Shown: positions 43,530 to 54,544, counted from the stretch's first letter. The stretch: 64,000 nucleotides of DNA from Lycorma delicatula (GCF_047948215.1 NC_134465.1:53825841-53889840); one strand, 5' to 3'. A program made the numbers and translations. Notes: generated from the sequence alone by a model not told the origin.

Positions 43530-43950
43530 ACAGTTGAAAAAATAAGGGTTTGACTTTTATAATAAAATTACTTCATATTTTTATAAAACAATAACAAAAA
43601 TGTATTTGCACTATTAGAAAAAAAAAAAATTAACCAAATTTTAAATGTTCTTATTAAGGCAATATTATAATGTTCAATATTAAATTAAAATTGACATTTA
43701 TAACAAAAATGAAATAAAGAAACTCATAAGTAATATTACTTTCTAAAAAGATTTATTTTTGGCAATATGAAATTAAAGCCTTAAAATAAAATATTTTCAA
43801 TTTTAATGCACTTTAAAAAGATTTTGTATAAATGTTTATATATTGGTTAAGTATAAGTGGTCTTCTCTAAATCTAACACCTGCTTCAATAAGGACTAAAG
43901 TAAAAGAAATAAATTTTTGTAAAAACTTCTTCTATATTTTATAATATCAA
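43530..43950. repeat. Dispersed AT-rich repeat, copy A
   Basis: About 420 bp that recurs at 54545-54950 in the same order and orientation: AAAACAATAACAAAAATGTA, a TATAATGTTCAATATTAAAT-like block, ATTTATTTTTGGCAATATGA, TCTAACACCTGCTTCAATAA and AACTTCTTCTATATT. Part of it also recurs at 44640-44810. Non-coding, with no terminal inverted repeats seen. Confidence 0.65.
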
Positions 43951-44547
43951 TAATTATTGACCTTGGACGTAAAATATAAATATATTAAATTATAATTTTA
44001 AAAAGTTGCAGTCATTTCTTGATAGCTCTATATATGAAATATAAACTTAAAAAAAATTGTTTTTAAACCAAAGGGTGGTAGAGAAAAAGGAGAAAAACAT
44101 ATTGCAATTTTAGGAGGTTGGGTGTTCATTTAATGGATTTTTTTAAATATTCTTTTTTGAACTACTTTTTGCTTCTTAATACTTCTATTACCCTATCCTA
44201 TTGGATACATCAAATGTTTTTCTATGTACAAAGTATATATATCTATAATTCAACACCTTTGTGTATTTTTTTACCATTATTTCTAATTGACTAATTTAAT
44301 CCCATTCATCTCTTCCCTTAATTCTGTATTTGCTTTATTCATTTTCTCAGTCTTTTATTCAGAATTCTCAGAAAACTCTATTTGGGATGCAAAATTAAAA
44401 TTAGATTCCTGACATATCTGTACTGTACTTGGCATATGATTTTTATTTATTTATTTTGTTGGATTATTTTCACTATTGTAGAACACATTACATAGTTTTA
44501 TGATCTTCTCCAGTACTTGTGGGGGCATCCCATGTAGTTGAGGAAAA

Positions 44548-44640
44548 GGGGTTGTAATGGGTAGGCTCGCAAGGAAGAGCCCCAGGGGTTTGAGAGCACA
44601 TGACGCCTATCAAAGGTTTCCTCTCCTCCGACAAAAAAAA
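44548..44640 (-). repeat. Short GC-richer fragment related to the 41375 island
   Basis: Read on the minus strand it begins TTTTTTTTGTCGGAGGAGAG followed by GAAACC, resembling TTTTTTCCGTCGGACGAGAG and the following GAAAGC at 41379. It interrupts repeat text and directly abuts copy C of the dispersed repeat. Probably a fragment of a longer element. Confidence 0.35.
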
Positions 44641-44810
44641 ATTGTTAATCATTAAATTAAAATTGACCCTTATAACAGAAATAGAATACACAAACACATA
44701 AGTAATTTTTAATTACTTTTAAAATTTTACATTCTAAGTATGTATACTTTTGATCTGTTGCAATACAAAGTTAAAGCCTTAAAATGAAATATTTTAAGAA
44801 TTAAATGCCA
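44641..44810. repeat. Dispersed AT-rich repeat, copy C (partial)
   Basis: AATCATTAAATTAAAATTGA, TATAACAGAAATAGAATACA and GCAATACAAAGTTAAAGCCT match copy A around 43680-43790. Only the middle part of the repeat is present. Confidence 0.6.
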
Positions 44811-45047
44811 ACAAACCCAATAATACCCCACTTTGGATATGATCACTGTACTATCCATTTTAACGTGAAACTAAATAAAAGTTGTTGAACTTGACGTGCA
44901 AAATGTACACCAACAAAAAATTTATTTAAATAATATACTTATTAAGTCAGTTTAAAAAAAATTTAATTTTTTTATAATTGAACAATTAAGAGGAATTTAG
45001 TATTATGATTATTAGAATTGTAGTTTGATTTGTTAATTTTTTTCCAG

Positions 45048-45125
45048 GTAGTTTTGCTGCAGCCAATAAACATAGAAGACAATACTCTAACAGGAGCAAT
45101 CAGTGGTAGTGAATTTTTTTTGTAA
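45048..45125 (+). other. Weak exon candidate just upstream of the LRR array
   Basis: A good acceptor (TTAATTTTTTTCCAG) is followed by 25 open codons beginning VVLLQPINIEDNTLTGAISG and a TAA. A possible internal donor GTAGTG lies at about 45106. The residues look protein-like, but there is no partner exon in view and no firm homology. Confidence 0.2.
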
Positions 45126-45144
45126 TCTAACCGTAACCAAATAA

Positions 45145-47345
45145 ATAAATATTAACGATAATATCTTCAGAGGTAAAGGTGCTAAACCTCTTGCTCAGCG
45201 TTTAACCATGAATCTTAGTTCTAATAACAGTGGAGAAGAAGGTGCTGAATCTCTTGTTCAGCATCGAGAATATAATGTTACTGAATTTACTGAACTGAAT
45301 CTTAGTTCTAATATGATCGGATATGAAGGAGCTAAATCTTTCTCTTGGTTTCTAGAAGATAGTCCAGTTACTAAACTAAATCTTAGTTCTAATAATATTG
45401 GTGTTGAAGGTGCTAAATTTCTTGCTCAGTATCTACAAAAGAGTATAGTTACTGAATTGAATCTTAGTTCTAATTTCATTGGAAATGAAGGAGCTGAATA
45501 TTTCTCTTGGTTTCTAGAAGATAGTCTAGTTACTAAACTAAATCTTAGTTCTAATAATATTGGTGTTGAAGGTGCTAAATTTCTTGCTCAGTATCTACAA
45601 AAGAGTATAGTTACTGAATTGAATCTTAGTTCTAATTTAATTGGAAATGAAGGAGCTAAATATTTCTCTTGGTATCTAGAAGATAGTCCAGTTACTAAAC
45701 TAAATCTTAGTTCTAATAATATTGGTGTTGAGGGTGCTAAATTTCTTGCTCAGTATCTACAAAAGAGTATAGTTACTGAATTGAATCTTAGTTCTAATTT
45801 CATTGGAAATGAAGGAGCTGAATATTTCTCTTGGTTTCTAGAAGATAGTCTAGTTACTAAACTAAATCTTAGTTCTAATAATATTGGTGTTGAAGGTGCT
45901 AAATTTCTTGCTCAGTGTCTACAAAAGAGTATAGTTACTGAATTGAATCTTAGTTCTAATTTAATTGGAAATGAAGGAGCTAAATCTTTCTCTCGGTATC
46001 TAGAAGATAGTCCAGTTACTAAACTAAATCTTAGTTCTAATAATATTGGTGTTGAAGGTGCTAAATTGCTTGCTCAGTATCTACCAAATAGTAGAGTTAC
46101 TGAATTGGATCTTAGTTCTAATAATATCGGAGTTGAAGGTGCTAAATTTCTTGCTCGGTATCTACAAAAGAGTATAGTTACTGAATTGAATCTTAGTTCT
46201 AATATGATCGGATATGAAGGAGCTAAATCTTTCTCTCGGTATCTAGAAGATAGTCCAGTTACTAAACTAAATCTTAGTTCTAATAATATTGGTGTTGAAG
46301 GTGCTAAATTGCTTGCTCAGTATCTACCAAATAGTAGAGTTACTAAACTAAATCTTAGTTCTAATAATATTGGTGTTGAAGGTGCTAAATTGCTTGCTCA
46401 GTATCTACCAAATAGTAAAGTTACTGAATTTGATCTTAGTTCTAATAATATGGAAGTTGAAGGTGCTAAATTTCTTGCTCAGTATCTACAAGAGAGTATA
46501 GTTACTGAACTGAATTTTAGTTCTAATTTAATTGGAAATGAAGGAGCTAAATATTTCTCTTCGTATCTAGAAGATAGTCCAGTTACTAAACTAAATCTTA
46601 GTTCTAATAATATTGGTGTTGAAGGTGCTAAATTTCTTGCTCAGTATCTACAAAAGAGTATAGTTACTGAATTGAATCTTAGTTCTAATTTCATTGGAAA
46701 TGAAGGAGCTAAATCTTTCTCTCGGTATCTAGAAGATAGTCGAGTTACTAAACTAAATCTTAGTTCTAATAATATTGGTGTTGAAGGTGCTAAATTTCTT
46801 GCTCAGTATCTACAAAAGAGTATAGTTACTGAATTGAATCTTAGTTCTAATTTCATTGGAAATGAAGGAGCTAAATCTTTCTCTCGGTATCTAGAAGATA
46901 GTCCAGTTACTAAACTAAATCTTAGTTCTAATAATATTGGTGTTGAAGGTGCTAAATTGCTTGCTCAGTATCTACCAAATAGTAGAGCTACTGAATTGGA
47001 TCTTAGTTCTAATAATATCGGAGTTGAAGGTGCTAAATTTCTTGCTCAGTATCTACAAAAAATATAGTTACTTAATTGAATCTTAGTTCTAATTTCATTG
47101 GAAATGAAGGAGCTAAATATTTCTACATGTATCTAGAAGATAGTCGAGTTACTAAACTAAATCTTAGTTCTAATAATATTGGTGTTGAAGGTGCTGAATT
47201 GCTTGTTCAGTATCTACCAAATAGTAGAGTTACTGAATTGAATCTTAGTTCTAATAATATCGGAGTTGAAGGTGCTAAATTTCTTTTTTATTTTTATTAT
47301 TATTTGTTGTTCTATAATTATGGTATAATAATACTTCAATTTTGA
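45145..47345 (+). CDS. Leucine-rich-repeat protein array (ribonuclease-inhibitor-like LRRs), broken near its 3' end
   Basis: From the ATG at 45208 a 619-codon frame consists almost entirely of 27-residue LRRs of the type NLSSNNIGVEGAKFLAQYL. A further partial repeat (KGAKPLAQRL) lies in frame upstream, back to a stop at 45142. Two main forms alternate, IGVEGAK(F/L)LAQYL and IGNEGAK(S/Y)FS(R/W)YLEDS, so the DNA repeats as 81-bp and 162-bp units. About 23 repeats fill the frame. Near 47055 one base is lost and a GAA has become TAA. Three more repeats continue in the next frame (47076-47280), where the array dissolves into T-rich text. The motif fits RI-like LRRs (NLR/RNI type), which bind proteins. 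No signal peptide, membrane segment, NACHT or other domain is attached. The frame has no introns. It could come from a bacterial symbiont, a host LRR gene fragment, or a mobile-element passenger; I cannot decide. Confidence 0.7.
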
Positions 47346-47349
47346 AATA

Positions 47350-47829
47350 TATAGTTGTGAACTTATAGGACAAATATTGTATGTTTGTCACAATATTTAC
47401 ATATTGTTTGGACAATATTGTCCAAACATATACATCTGTATAAATTAATTCTTTGTATTAATGAAATGTAACATGAATTGTAACTTTCTGTTGTATTATA
47501 CTATTCAATATCTATTGTTTGTTTTTTGTTTTTGTTAATAATGCCTGTTTTGAATGGATTTATAAATATTGTTGTTAATAATACATTTTTAATAACCTTT
47601 AATTCCAGGAGTTTCTTAATAAAGAATTTATGTATTTTGTGTTGATTTCCAGTCAGAATAACAAATTAAAAAGTGATTTAACTTTTTTTACCTTTATTAG
47701 CTGGCATTTCTAGTTTTAGTAAGTTTATGGTATAGAGGAATGATATAGATCGATGATTTCCTCGAGAACTAAAGCTATAATTATTTTCATCACACCATTA
47801 TGTCATTTCTCATTACTGTTAGATTATCT
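47350..47829. other. AT-rich non-coding DNA with a perfect palindrome
   Basis: A 24-bp perfect palindrome lies at 47405-47428 (TGTTTGGACAAT followed by its reverse complement). Otherwise nothing is recognised. Confidence 0.5.
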
Positions 47830-48660
47830 ACCTGTTTTTGTGCCTCACAAAAAGTCATGCTTTCTTATTGTTGTCAATTTCCAACTTAGATAAATTATGT
47901 GTATGCTGGCAACCCCATTTTCTTTTAGATTGTTTATATATTATCTCTAATGGTCTCATTTGTTTGCACCTTTCTTTGCTTCTTCTGCTACTCTTTTTAA
48001 TCAATCGTTCTTTCATGATATCTCCCAGCCAGTTAGTTAGTTTTTCTACTCCGATTGTTCTGATTAAGGTTCTATGCTTATCCAATTTTCTCATTACTTA
48101 TTTATTCTGTACATTTAATCTTATTTGAACACTTATCCATACTCGCACTGTGCTTGCCTCCAGTGTTCTATTTTCTTTTATCTCGTTTCATATTCATTAA
48201 AAGGTAAATGCCAAATGAAAATAACCTTTTTAAGATAGTTCTTTAACTCGAATTCATCTTGCTATGTAATAAACTTTCTTTTTAGTAAATCCTTTCTTGC
48301 GCGTAGCTGTTTTGCTTTTTTCTTTCATTTTTGCATTCTATTTATATCACCTAAGTGAATGTACCGTATAACGTTAATTGTTCTATTTCTTCTTCATTTA
48401 TGTGGGCATCCATTGCTTTGTAGTCGGCTAACTTTACTAGTTTTGTTTTCTTAGGGTTCATTTTTATTGTATATTCTGTATAGTATTAGAATTCTGAAAT
48501 GATGTGTTGAATATCTAGTATTTTATCTCCTAAATTAGTACAATCTGTGAATCTTATACCATTATTATCTTTATTGTGCACTTATACCTGTATCCTTTTC
48601 TGTAGCATTTTTTTTCATACCATGTCTTTTGTGTATAGCTGTCTTACCATGGGTATGACA
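47830..48660 (-). pseudogene. Decayed RTE-like retrotransposon relic
   Basis: Minus-strand fragments in order: NGIRFTDCTN near 48560, KMNPKKTKLVKL near 48450 (the KTK block after the catalytic centre), EEEIEQLTLYG near 48380, and at 48094-47855 an open piece with TLIRTIGVEKLTNWLGDIM-like text and SRRSKERCKQMRPLEI. This resembles the C-terminal IRRLRWLGHVxRM region of RTE-like RTs. Stops and shifts are abundant. It is older than, and distinct from, the adjacent copy at 48895. Confidence 0.6.
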
Positions 48661-48894
48661 GTTTTATAAAATAATTAAGATTGTATATTATGTAAATGAA
48701 TTGATCAAAACACCATGTTTTTTTCTTAATAGCAGTAGGATTTAAAATAATATTACTAAATAAATATGAAAATTAAAAAATCTGTAAATCTTAATACAGG
48801 TGTATTAAAAAAATTTACTACTCATGTAATATACATACTTGGTTTTTTTTTTTTTTATTGCAATCTATATTCATTTCTTGGCCTATTATTTAAT

Positions 48895-50689
48895 TTTTTT
48901 TTTTTTTTGTCTTCAGTCATTTGACTGGTTTGATGCAGCTCTCCAAGATTTCCTATCTAGTGCTAGTCGTTTCATTTCAGTATATCCTCTACATCCTACA
49001 TCCCTAACAATTTGTTTTACATATTCCAAACGTGGCCTGCCTACACAATTTTTTCCTTCTACCTGTCCTTCCAATATTAAAGCAACTATTCCAGGATGCC
49101 TTAGTATGTGGCCTATAAGTCTGTCTCTTCTTTTAACTATATTTTTCCAAATGCTTCTTTCTTCATCTATTTGCCGCAATACCTCTTCATTTGTCACTTT
49201 ATCCACCCATCTGTTTTTAACATTCTCGTATAGCACCGCATTTCAAAAGCTTCTAATCTTTTCTTCTCAGATACTCCGATTGTCCAAGTTTCACTTCCAT
49301 ATAAAGCGACACTCCAAACAAACACTTTCAAAAATCTTTTCCTGACATTTAAATAAATTTTTGATGTAAACAAATTATATTTCTTACTGAAGGCTCGTTT
49401 AGCTTGTGCTATTCGGCATTTTATATCGCTTATGCTTCGTCCATCTTTAGTAATTCTACTTCCCAATTAACAAAATTCTTCTACCTCCATAATCTTTTCT
49501 CCTCCTATTTTCACATTCAGTGGTCCATCTTTGTTTTTTCTACTACATTTCATTACTTTTGTTTGTTCTTGTTTATTTTCATGCGATAGTTCTTGCGTAG
49601 GACTTCATCTATGCCATTCATTGTTTCTTCTAAATCCTTTTTACTCTCGGCTAGAATTACTATGTCATCAGCAAATCGTAGCATCTTTATCTTTTCACCT
49701 TGTACTGTTATTCTGAATCTAAATTGTTCTTTAACGTCATTAACTGCTAGTTCCATGTAAAGATTAAAAAGTAACGGAGATAGGGAACATCCTTGTCGGA
49801 CTCCCTTTCTTATACGGCTTCTTTCTTATGTTCTTCAATTATTACTGTGGCTGTTTGGTTCCTGTACATGTTAGCAATTGTTCTTCTATCTCTGTATTTG
49901 AACCCTAATTTTTTTAAAATGCTGAACATTTTATTCCAGTCTATGTTATCGAATGCCTTTTCTAGGTCTATAAACGCCAAGTATGTTGGTTTGTTTTTCT
50001 TTAATCTTCCTTCTACTATTAATCTGAGGCCTAAAATTGCTTCCCTTGTCCCTATACTTTTCCTGAAACCGAATTGGTCTTCTCCTAACACTTCTTCCAC
50101 TCTCCACTCAATTCTTCTGTATAGAATTCTAGTTAAGATTTTTGATGCATGACTAGTTAAACTAATTGTTCTGTATTCTTCACATTTATCTGCCCCTACT
50201 TTCTTTGGTATCATGACTATAACACTTTTTTTGAAGTCTGACGGAAATTCCCCTTTTTCATAAATATTACACACCAGTTTGTATAATCTATCAATCGCTT
50301 CCTCACCTGTACTGCGCAGTAATTCTACAGGTATTCCGTCTATTCCAGGAGCCTTTCTGCCATGTAAATCTTTTAATGCTCTCTTAAATTCAGATCTCAG
50401 TATTGTTTCTCCCATTTCATCCTCCTCAACTTCCTCTTCTCCCTCTATAACACCATTTTCTAATTCATTTCCTCCGTATAACTCTTCAATATATTGCATC
50501 CATCTATCGACTTTACCTTTCGTATTATATATTCGTGTACCATCTTTAACACATTATTAGATTTTAATTTATGTACTCCAAAATTTTCCTTAACTTTCCT
50601 GTATGCTCCGTCTATTTTACCAATGTTCATTTCTCTTTCCACTTCTTAACACTTTTCTTTAATCCACTCGTCTTTCACCAGTTTCTTTC
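48895..50689 (-). pseudogene. RTE-like retrotransposon copy (RT domain to 3' end), 5' truncated and frame-broken
   Basis: The longest copy of this family in the window. In transcription order the minus strand shows EREMNIGKIDGAYRKVKE (50642-50460) and then 50499-49810 with GRKAPGIDGIPVELL, PKKVGADKCEEYRTISL, GFRKSIGTREAI and the catalytic block A AFIDLEKAFDNIDW. After a break comes 49756-49553 with KMLRFADDIVILAE (catalytic FADD box). Then 49466-49194 has YLNVRKRFLK and ALYGSETWTIG, and 49236-48913 the C-terminus (EVLRQIDEERSIWKN, LILEGQVEGKNCVG). Frames change about 49780, 49500 and 49215. A T-rich tract at 48889-48909 is the poly-A tail. It is inactive. The RTE-like clade label is inferred from the C-terminal features. 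Confidence 0.88.
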
Positions 50690-50713
50690 TGGCGAAAGAA
50701 GAGTGGATTAAAG
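50659..50713. repeat. Short foldback at the 5' end of the RTE-like copy
   Basis: AATCCACTCGTCTTTCACC at about 50660 is the near reverse complement of GGCGAAAGAAGAGTGGATT at 50690-50708, separated by a short loop. The right side continues TAAAGAA, as does the element strand itself. It is therefore an inverted copy of the 5' end of the truncated element. Confidence 0.7.
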
Positions 50714-51127
50714 AATTAAAACCGATAGGTGGTTTGAATTAAATCCGATCGGTAGTACTGTTTTGACAACTGAATTTAATTACATTCTAACTTTAATAAA
50801 GTGAAAGGTTAAATTTTGTGTAGTTCCGTAATATTTTGTAAGTTTCTTAATGTTCAGTATGAATTTTAATGATTTTGCAGCCACAACCCTTTTCATTAAA
50901 AAATTATTTTCCACCGAATACTGTGATTAAAGAGTGGTGTGAATAAATCCGATAGGTAGTGCTGTTGTTTTGCCATTTGGATTTATTTACATTCTGACTT
51001 TAAAAGGTTAAATTTTGTGAAGTTCCTAATTTCAGTTTTTTAAAGTTTTATGAAACTTTCAATTGTGTTCATTTAATCTGTATGTATACTCAAATCTAGC
51101 AATAGCGAAGCATTGCCGTGTCTGCTA
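50714..51127. repeat. Dispersed repeat with a Helitron-like CTAG end and an internal duplication
   Basis: Two diverged direct copies are visible: AAATCCGATCGGTAGTACTG at 50740 and AAATCCGATAGGTAGTGCTG at 50947, each followed by ACATTCTRACTTTAA and AAAGGTTAAATTTTGTG. The right end GAAGCATTGCCGTGTCTGCTAG (51106-51127) contains a small stem (GCAATAGCGAAGCATTGC). It stops at CTAG, as Helitron 3' ends do. No Rep/helicase coding sequence is present. The superfamily is inference. Confidence 0.35.
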
Positions 51128-52163
51128 GTTGCACGCTTATTGAGAATATTATTTATTGAAATAACGTTTTAAAGTGTAATTAAAAAAATATACATTGTGC
51201 AAATTTGTAAGGTGCAGTATTGAAGTGAGTATTTTACATGAATTTTAATGATGTATACACGTCCATTCAATAACAATCAACTTAATCTACAAATTTAAAT
51301 TATCAGTTCTCATTTGATTCTATGCAACTTATGAAGTATTGAACGGCTCTTTGAAAATAAAAACGTAAGTTTGTAAAATATATTATAACATTTATAAAAT
51401 TAAAATATAAGTTATTTATAATAATTATTATAAAAATTATAGTTTAAAGTATATTTAAAAATTGAAGTTATAATTTTTGTAGCTGATTAATTTTATAAAA
51501 AATTTTCTAAAATTGTTTTAAATTTACAATTATCTGAAATTTGGTAAAATAAATGTTAAAATAAAGAATGAGAAAAATGATAGAAATTTCTATTAAAATT
51601 TTAACTACGTCGCTTTTTTTACAGTGCTTTAATTTTTTTATTAATTGATTAATTAAGGTATCATATGGTTATGAAACTTCAAAATTATTAAATAAAACTT
51701 TTTTACTTTTTTACTTTTTGTACTTTTTTAGAATGATTGTAAGTTAAAATTAGCAGTAATGTGGATGAAAATTTATTAATTATACTAATTATTAATTTTA
51801 CGACGTTTCGATTTTTTAATTCAATTTTCATCAGACATCTCAATATTTAGTGAAAATAAATATTAACCATACTACAAATAATTGATCAATAAACCCATTA
51901 CAATAATATAACAATCACCAACTGAAAATAGTCAAATTAATGAAATTTTGTCCACATTCCTGCTAATTTTAACTTAAATAAACTTATATTTATGTGTTGT
52001 GCATTTATTAAAGAACAATGCCACGTCAGCTCAACGTCTGTCGGGTCCGCTAGTTAAATGATAAATTTCTTGCGTTTAATAATTTATTTATCTTTTTAGT
52101 ATTAAATTTAACAAAAAAAATGTTGAATTTAATAACACAAATTATACGAATATATATTTACTA
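51128..52163. other. AT-rich DNA with a second CTAG-ended repeat terminus
   Basis: Text ending CAACGTCTGTCGGGTCCGCTAG at 52053 resembles the common insect repeat terminus ACTAGCGGACCCGACAGACG read on the other strand. No 5' boundary can be set. No coding sequence. Confidence 0.4.
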
Positions 52164-52840
52164 GGGTTATTTTTTTTCAAGGTCCGATCGGTCACGAAAT
52201 TAAAACTTGTGAAAATAAAAAATTTTTTATTTTAGCAAGTACTTACATAGTTACGCTATTTCTCTACATAGTCGCCACTCCGATTTAGCAATTTGTCGTA
52301 GCGTGGTACCAACTTTCCAATACCTTCGTCATAGAATGGAGCCGCCTGTGTTTTCAGCCATGTTTCTACGCTGGTCTGCAGCTCGATATCTGTGCCAAAC
52401 TGTTGTCCTCCTAGCCCCAGCGTTTCATGTGAGCAAAGAGGTGAAAATCGGATGGAGCCAAGTCCGGGCTGTATGGTGGGTGATCAAACACTTCCCAACG
52501 AAAACTTGAAAAAGTTGACACTCGCTTCCTTCTCTGACCGCCTGCATCATGAACATCTGTACGTCCTGCTTTAAAGTTCCTGCACCATTGTCTCGTACTT
52601 TGCTGTCGCTCATTGAAGTTTCATTGTACACATTTCTTATTCGTCGATGAATTTCAGCTGCATTACACCCCTCAGCCTAAAGAAATCGAATTACCGCACG
52701 CACCACACTTGGCGGGAGATGCTATTGTTGTAGACATGTTTACGTGGTAGCTGCGCGTGTTCAGCTAAACCAAGTGACGCGGCGTGATTGAAGGCCATAC
52801 TAGAGACGCTGCGCAACATATATGCGGAAAGGTTCATCCG
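52164..52840 (-). pseudogene. Internally deleted mariner-like element
   Basis: The left terminus after a TA reads GGGTTATTTTTTTTCAAGGT. On the minus strand the C-terminal transposase end is clear in one frame (LGGQQFGTD, LQTSVETWLKTQAA, FYDEGIGKLVPRYDK, LNRSGDYVEK). An N-terminal piece (GTLKQDVQMF and CRNFKAGRTDV-like text) lies immediately upstream without the catalytic centre. A large internal deletion therefore joins N- and C-terminal parts. The right end was not identified. Confidence 0.7.
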
Positions 52841-53039
52841 ATTTTTGGGCAAGTTTTTATTTCGTAGTGAGTTACATAGAAACCCTAAATGTTGTACTGA
52901 CAACATAAACGTTGTTAGAATCGTGCAGTTCACTGTACCAGGTAGCTTTAGTAAACCGCAAAAGGCTATAAAAAAAGCGAAAACGGTCTTCTCGTATCGC
53001 AATCGTAACTTAATTGATATTTTCTATATCTTATAGTAA

Positions 53040-53992
53040 AAGAATGGAAGAAAATATTTAAAAATATGTATATAAAACTAAAAATCCTGTGGGATTTTAA
53101 TATTGTGGATATAAAAAAAAATCTCGTGTGTACTTATGTGCGCACATAAGAATTTATACTTATTTGGCGTGAATAAATAACACTTAAATTAAATAATATA
53201 TATTTTATGCAGTTTAAAAGATATTGAAGTATTTGTTGTCATATAAAACAAAGTTCATGGAATATATTTCGATTAGTTTAGTTCCATTAATTCTTCGGAT
53301 GACGATTAAATAGGCACGAGGATTATGATATGAAAAATACGATACAAATAGTTTTATTTTATAATAGTGTATTTTATCAAAAATTTTGATTTTAGTAAAT
53401 TTAAAATTATTTATGCAAAATCAAGAATTTATCTGATGTGTGGTATTTCCGTCATTAAAAAATAAAATTTTACACATAAAATATAATACTTTATAAATAT
53501 AACCTCAAATCTTGATACACAATTTTCACAAAAAAATAAATAAATAAATATACGCTGCAATATATATAAAGTTTTATGAATACTAACCACAATATTGACA
53601 GTGAAATATCTGTCTTCAGAAATCCGTGTATATAAATATATATTTATTACCACTCAATATCTGTATGTTTACAACTCGTGCCAATCACGAACGACTGACT
53701 AAATTAGACACTACACGCACTTGCGAGCAAACTGATCCACTTGGGCCTGCGCAAATTTTCATGGTGTGTTACATCGACGCGCGCAAATAACGTAACTTTC
53801 TGAAAATATACTGTGATCAGTTTCTCCTAACGCGCCAAAATAAGTATAACTTATCTGTTTACGCTCACACAGAACAATTAAAATTGATTTCAATTGTAAA
53901 AACAAGTTCCTTTCTTTATTCTCTATGTAGAAGACGCGCAATATAATTGAATATAGGCTGTGCTTTTTGTTAGTCAAGCCAAATTACACTTT
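53040..53992. other. AT-rich non-coding DNA
   Basis: No ORF with recognised features. 53650-53830 is somewhat less AT-rich and unassigned. Confidence 0.45.
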
Positions 53993-54487
53993 AAAAAAAA
54001 AAATTGTTACCTGGACTTTTATAAGTGGAAATAGTAAACAGGCTTATAATAACCATAAAAAAATAAATGCGTTAACGGAGGTGGTGAAAGGGTTATTTGG
54101 GGTTTGAAAAAAATTTTCAATACAAAAATTGTAGATCATGCAAAAATCTATAACTTTTGTAGAGAACACTTTTTAACATAACCTCATAATTTCAGAGAAA
54201 ATGGGAAAAATCTTCCTTTTTCGGGTTTTTTTAATTTTTCATTTCCACAAATATAATTTAATTTTGACGAATTTTGGTGAAAGTATACTTTGTCTTAAAT
54301 AACTTAAAATTTTTTTGACGTCAAGTTTCGCCGGAAATCGCAATACCATTTTTGACCCCCTTTTCAATCCCCAGAAATCAACCCTCTACCACCATCGCTC
54401 ACGCATTTATTTTTTTATGTTTATGTTTTATGTTTAGCCTCTTTACTATTTCCACATATAAAAGTCCAGTTAACAATTTTTTTTTCC
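53993..54487. mobile_element. MITE with about 95-bp terminal inverted repeats
   Basis: The left end AAAAAAATTGTTACCTGGAC and following text (TTTTATAAGTGGAAATAG, AAAAAAATAAATGCGT, GGTGGTGAAAGGGTT) is the reverse complement of the right end (AACCCTCTACCACC, ACGCATTTATTTTTTT, CTATTTCCACATATAAAAG and TCCAGTTAACAATTTTTTT), with scattered differences. The interior of about 300 bp is non-coding. Superfamily unknown. Repeat copy B starts shortly after it. Confidence 0.8.
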
Positions 54488-54544
54488 ATCTAAATGAATT
54501 ATTTCGGTCGGTCTATTTGTCAAGTTTTTTTAATTCAAACATTA

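Noticed and set aside
45048..45125. Assignment of VVLLQPINIEDNTLTGAISG to the carbohydrate-binding (CBM21) region of a PP1 regulatory subunit
   Set aside because: The resemblance is only a few residues and I cannot check it; left as an unassigned exon candidate.
45208..47345. CRISPR-like array, because of many regular 81-bp repeats
   Set aside because: The repeats are contiguous with no unique spacers and encode a leucine-rich-repeat protein; this is eukaryotic chromosomal context.
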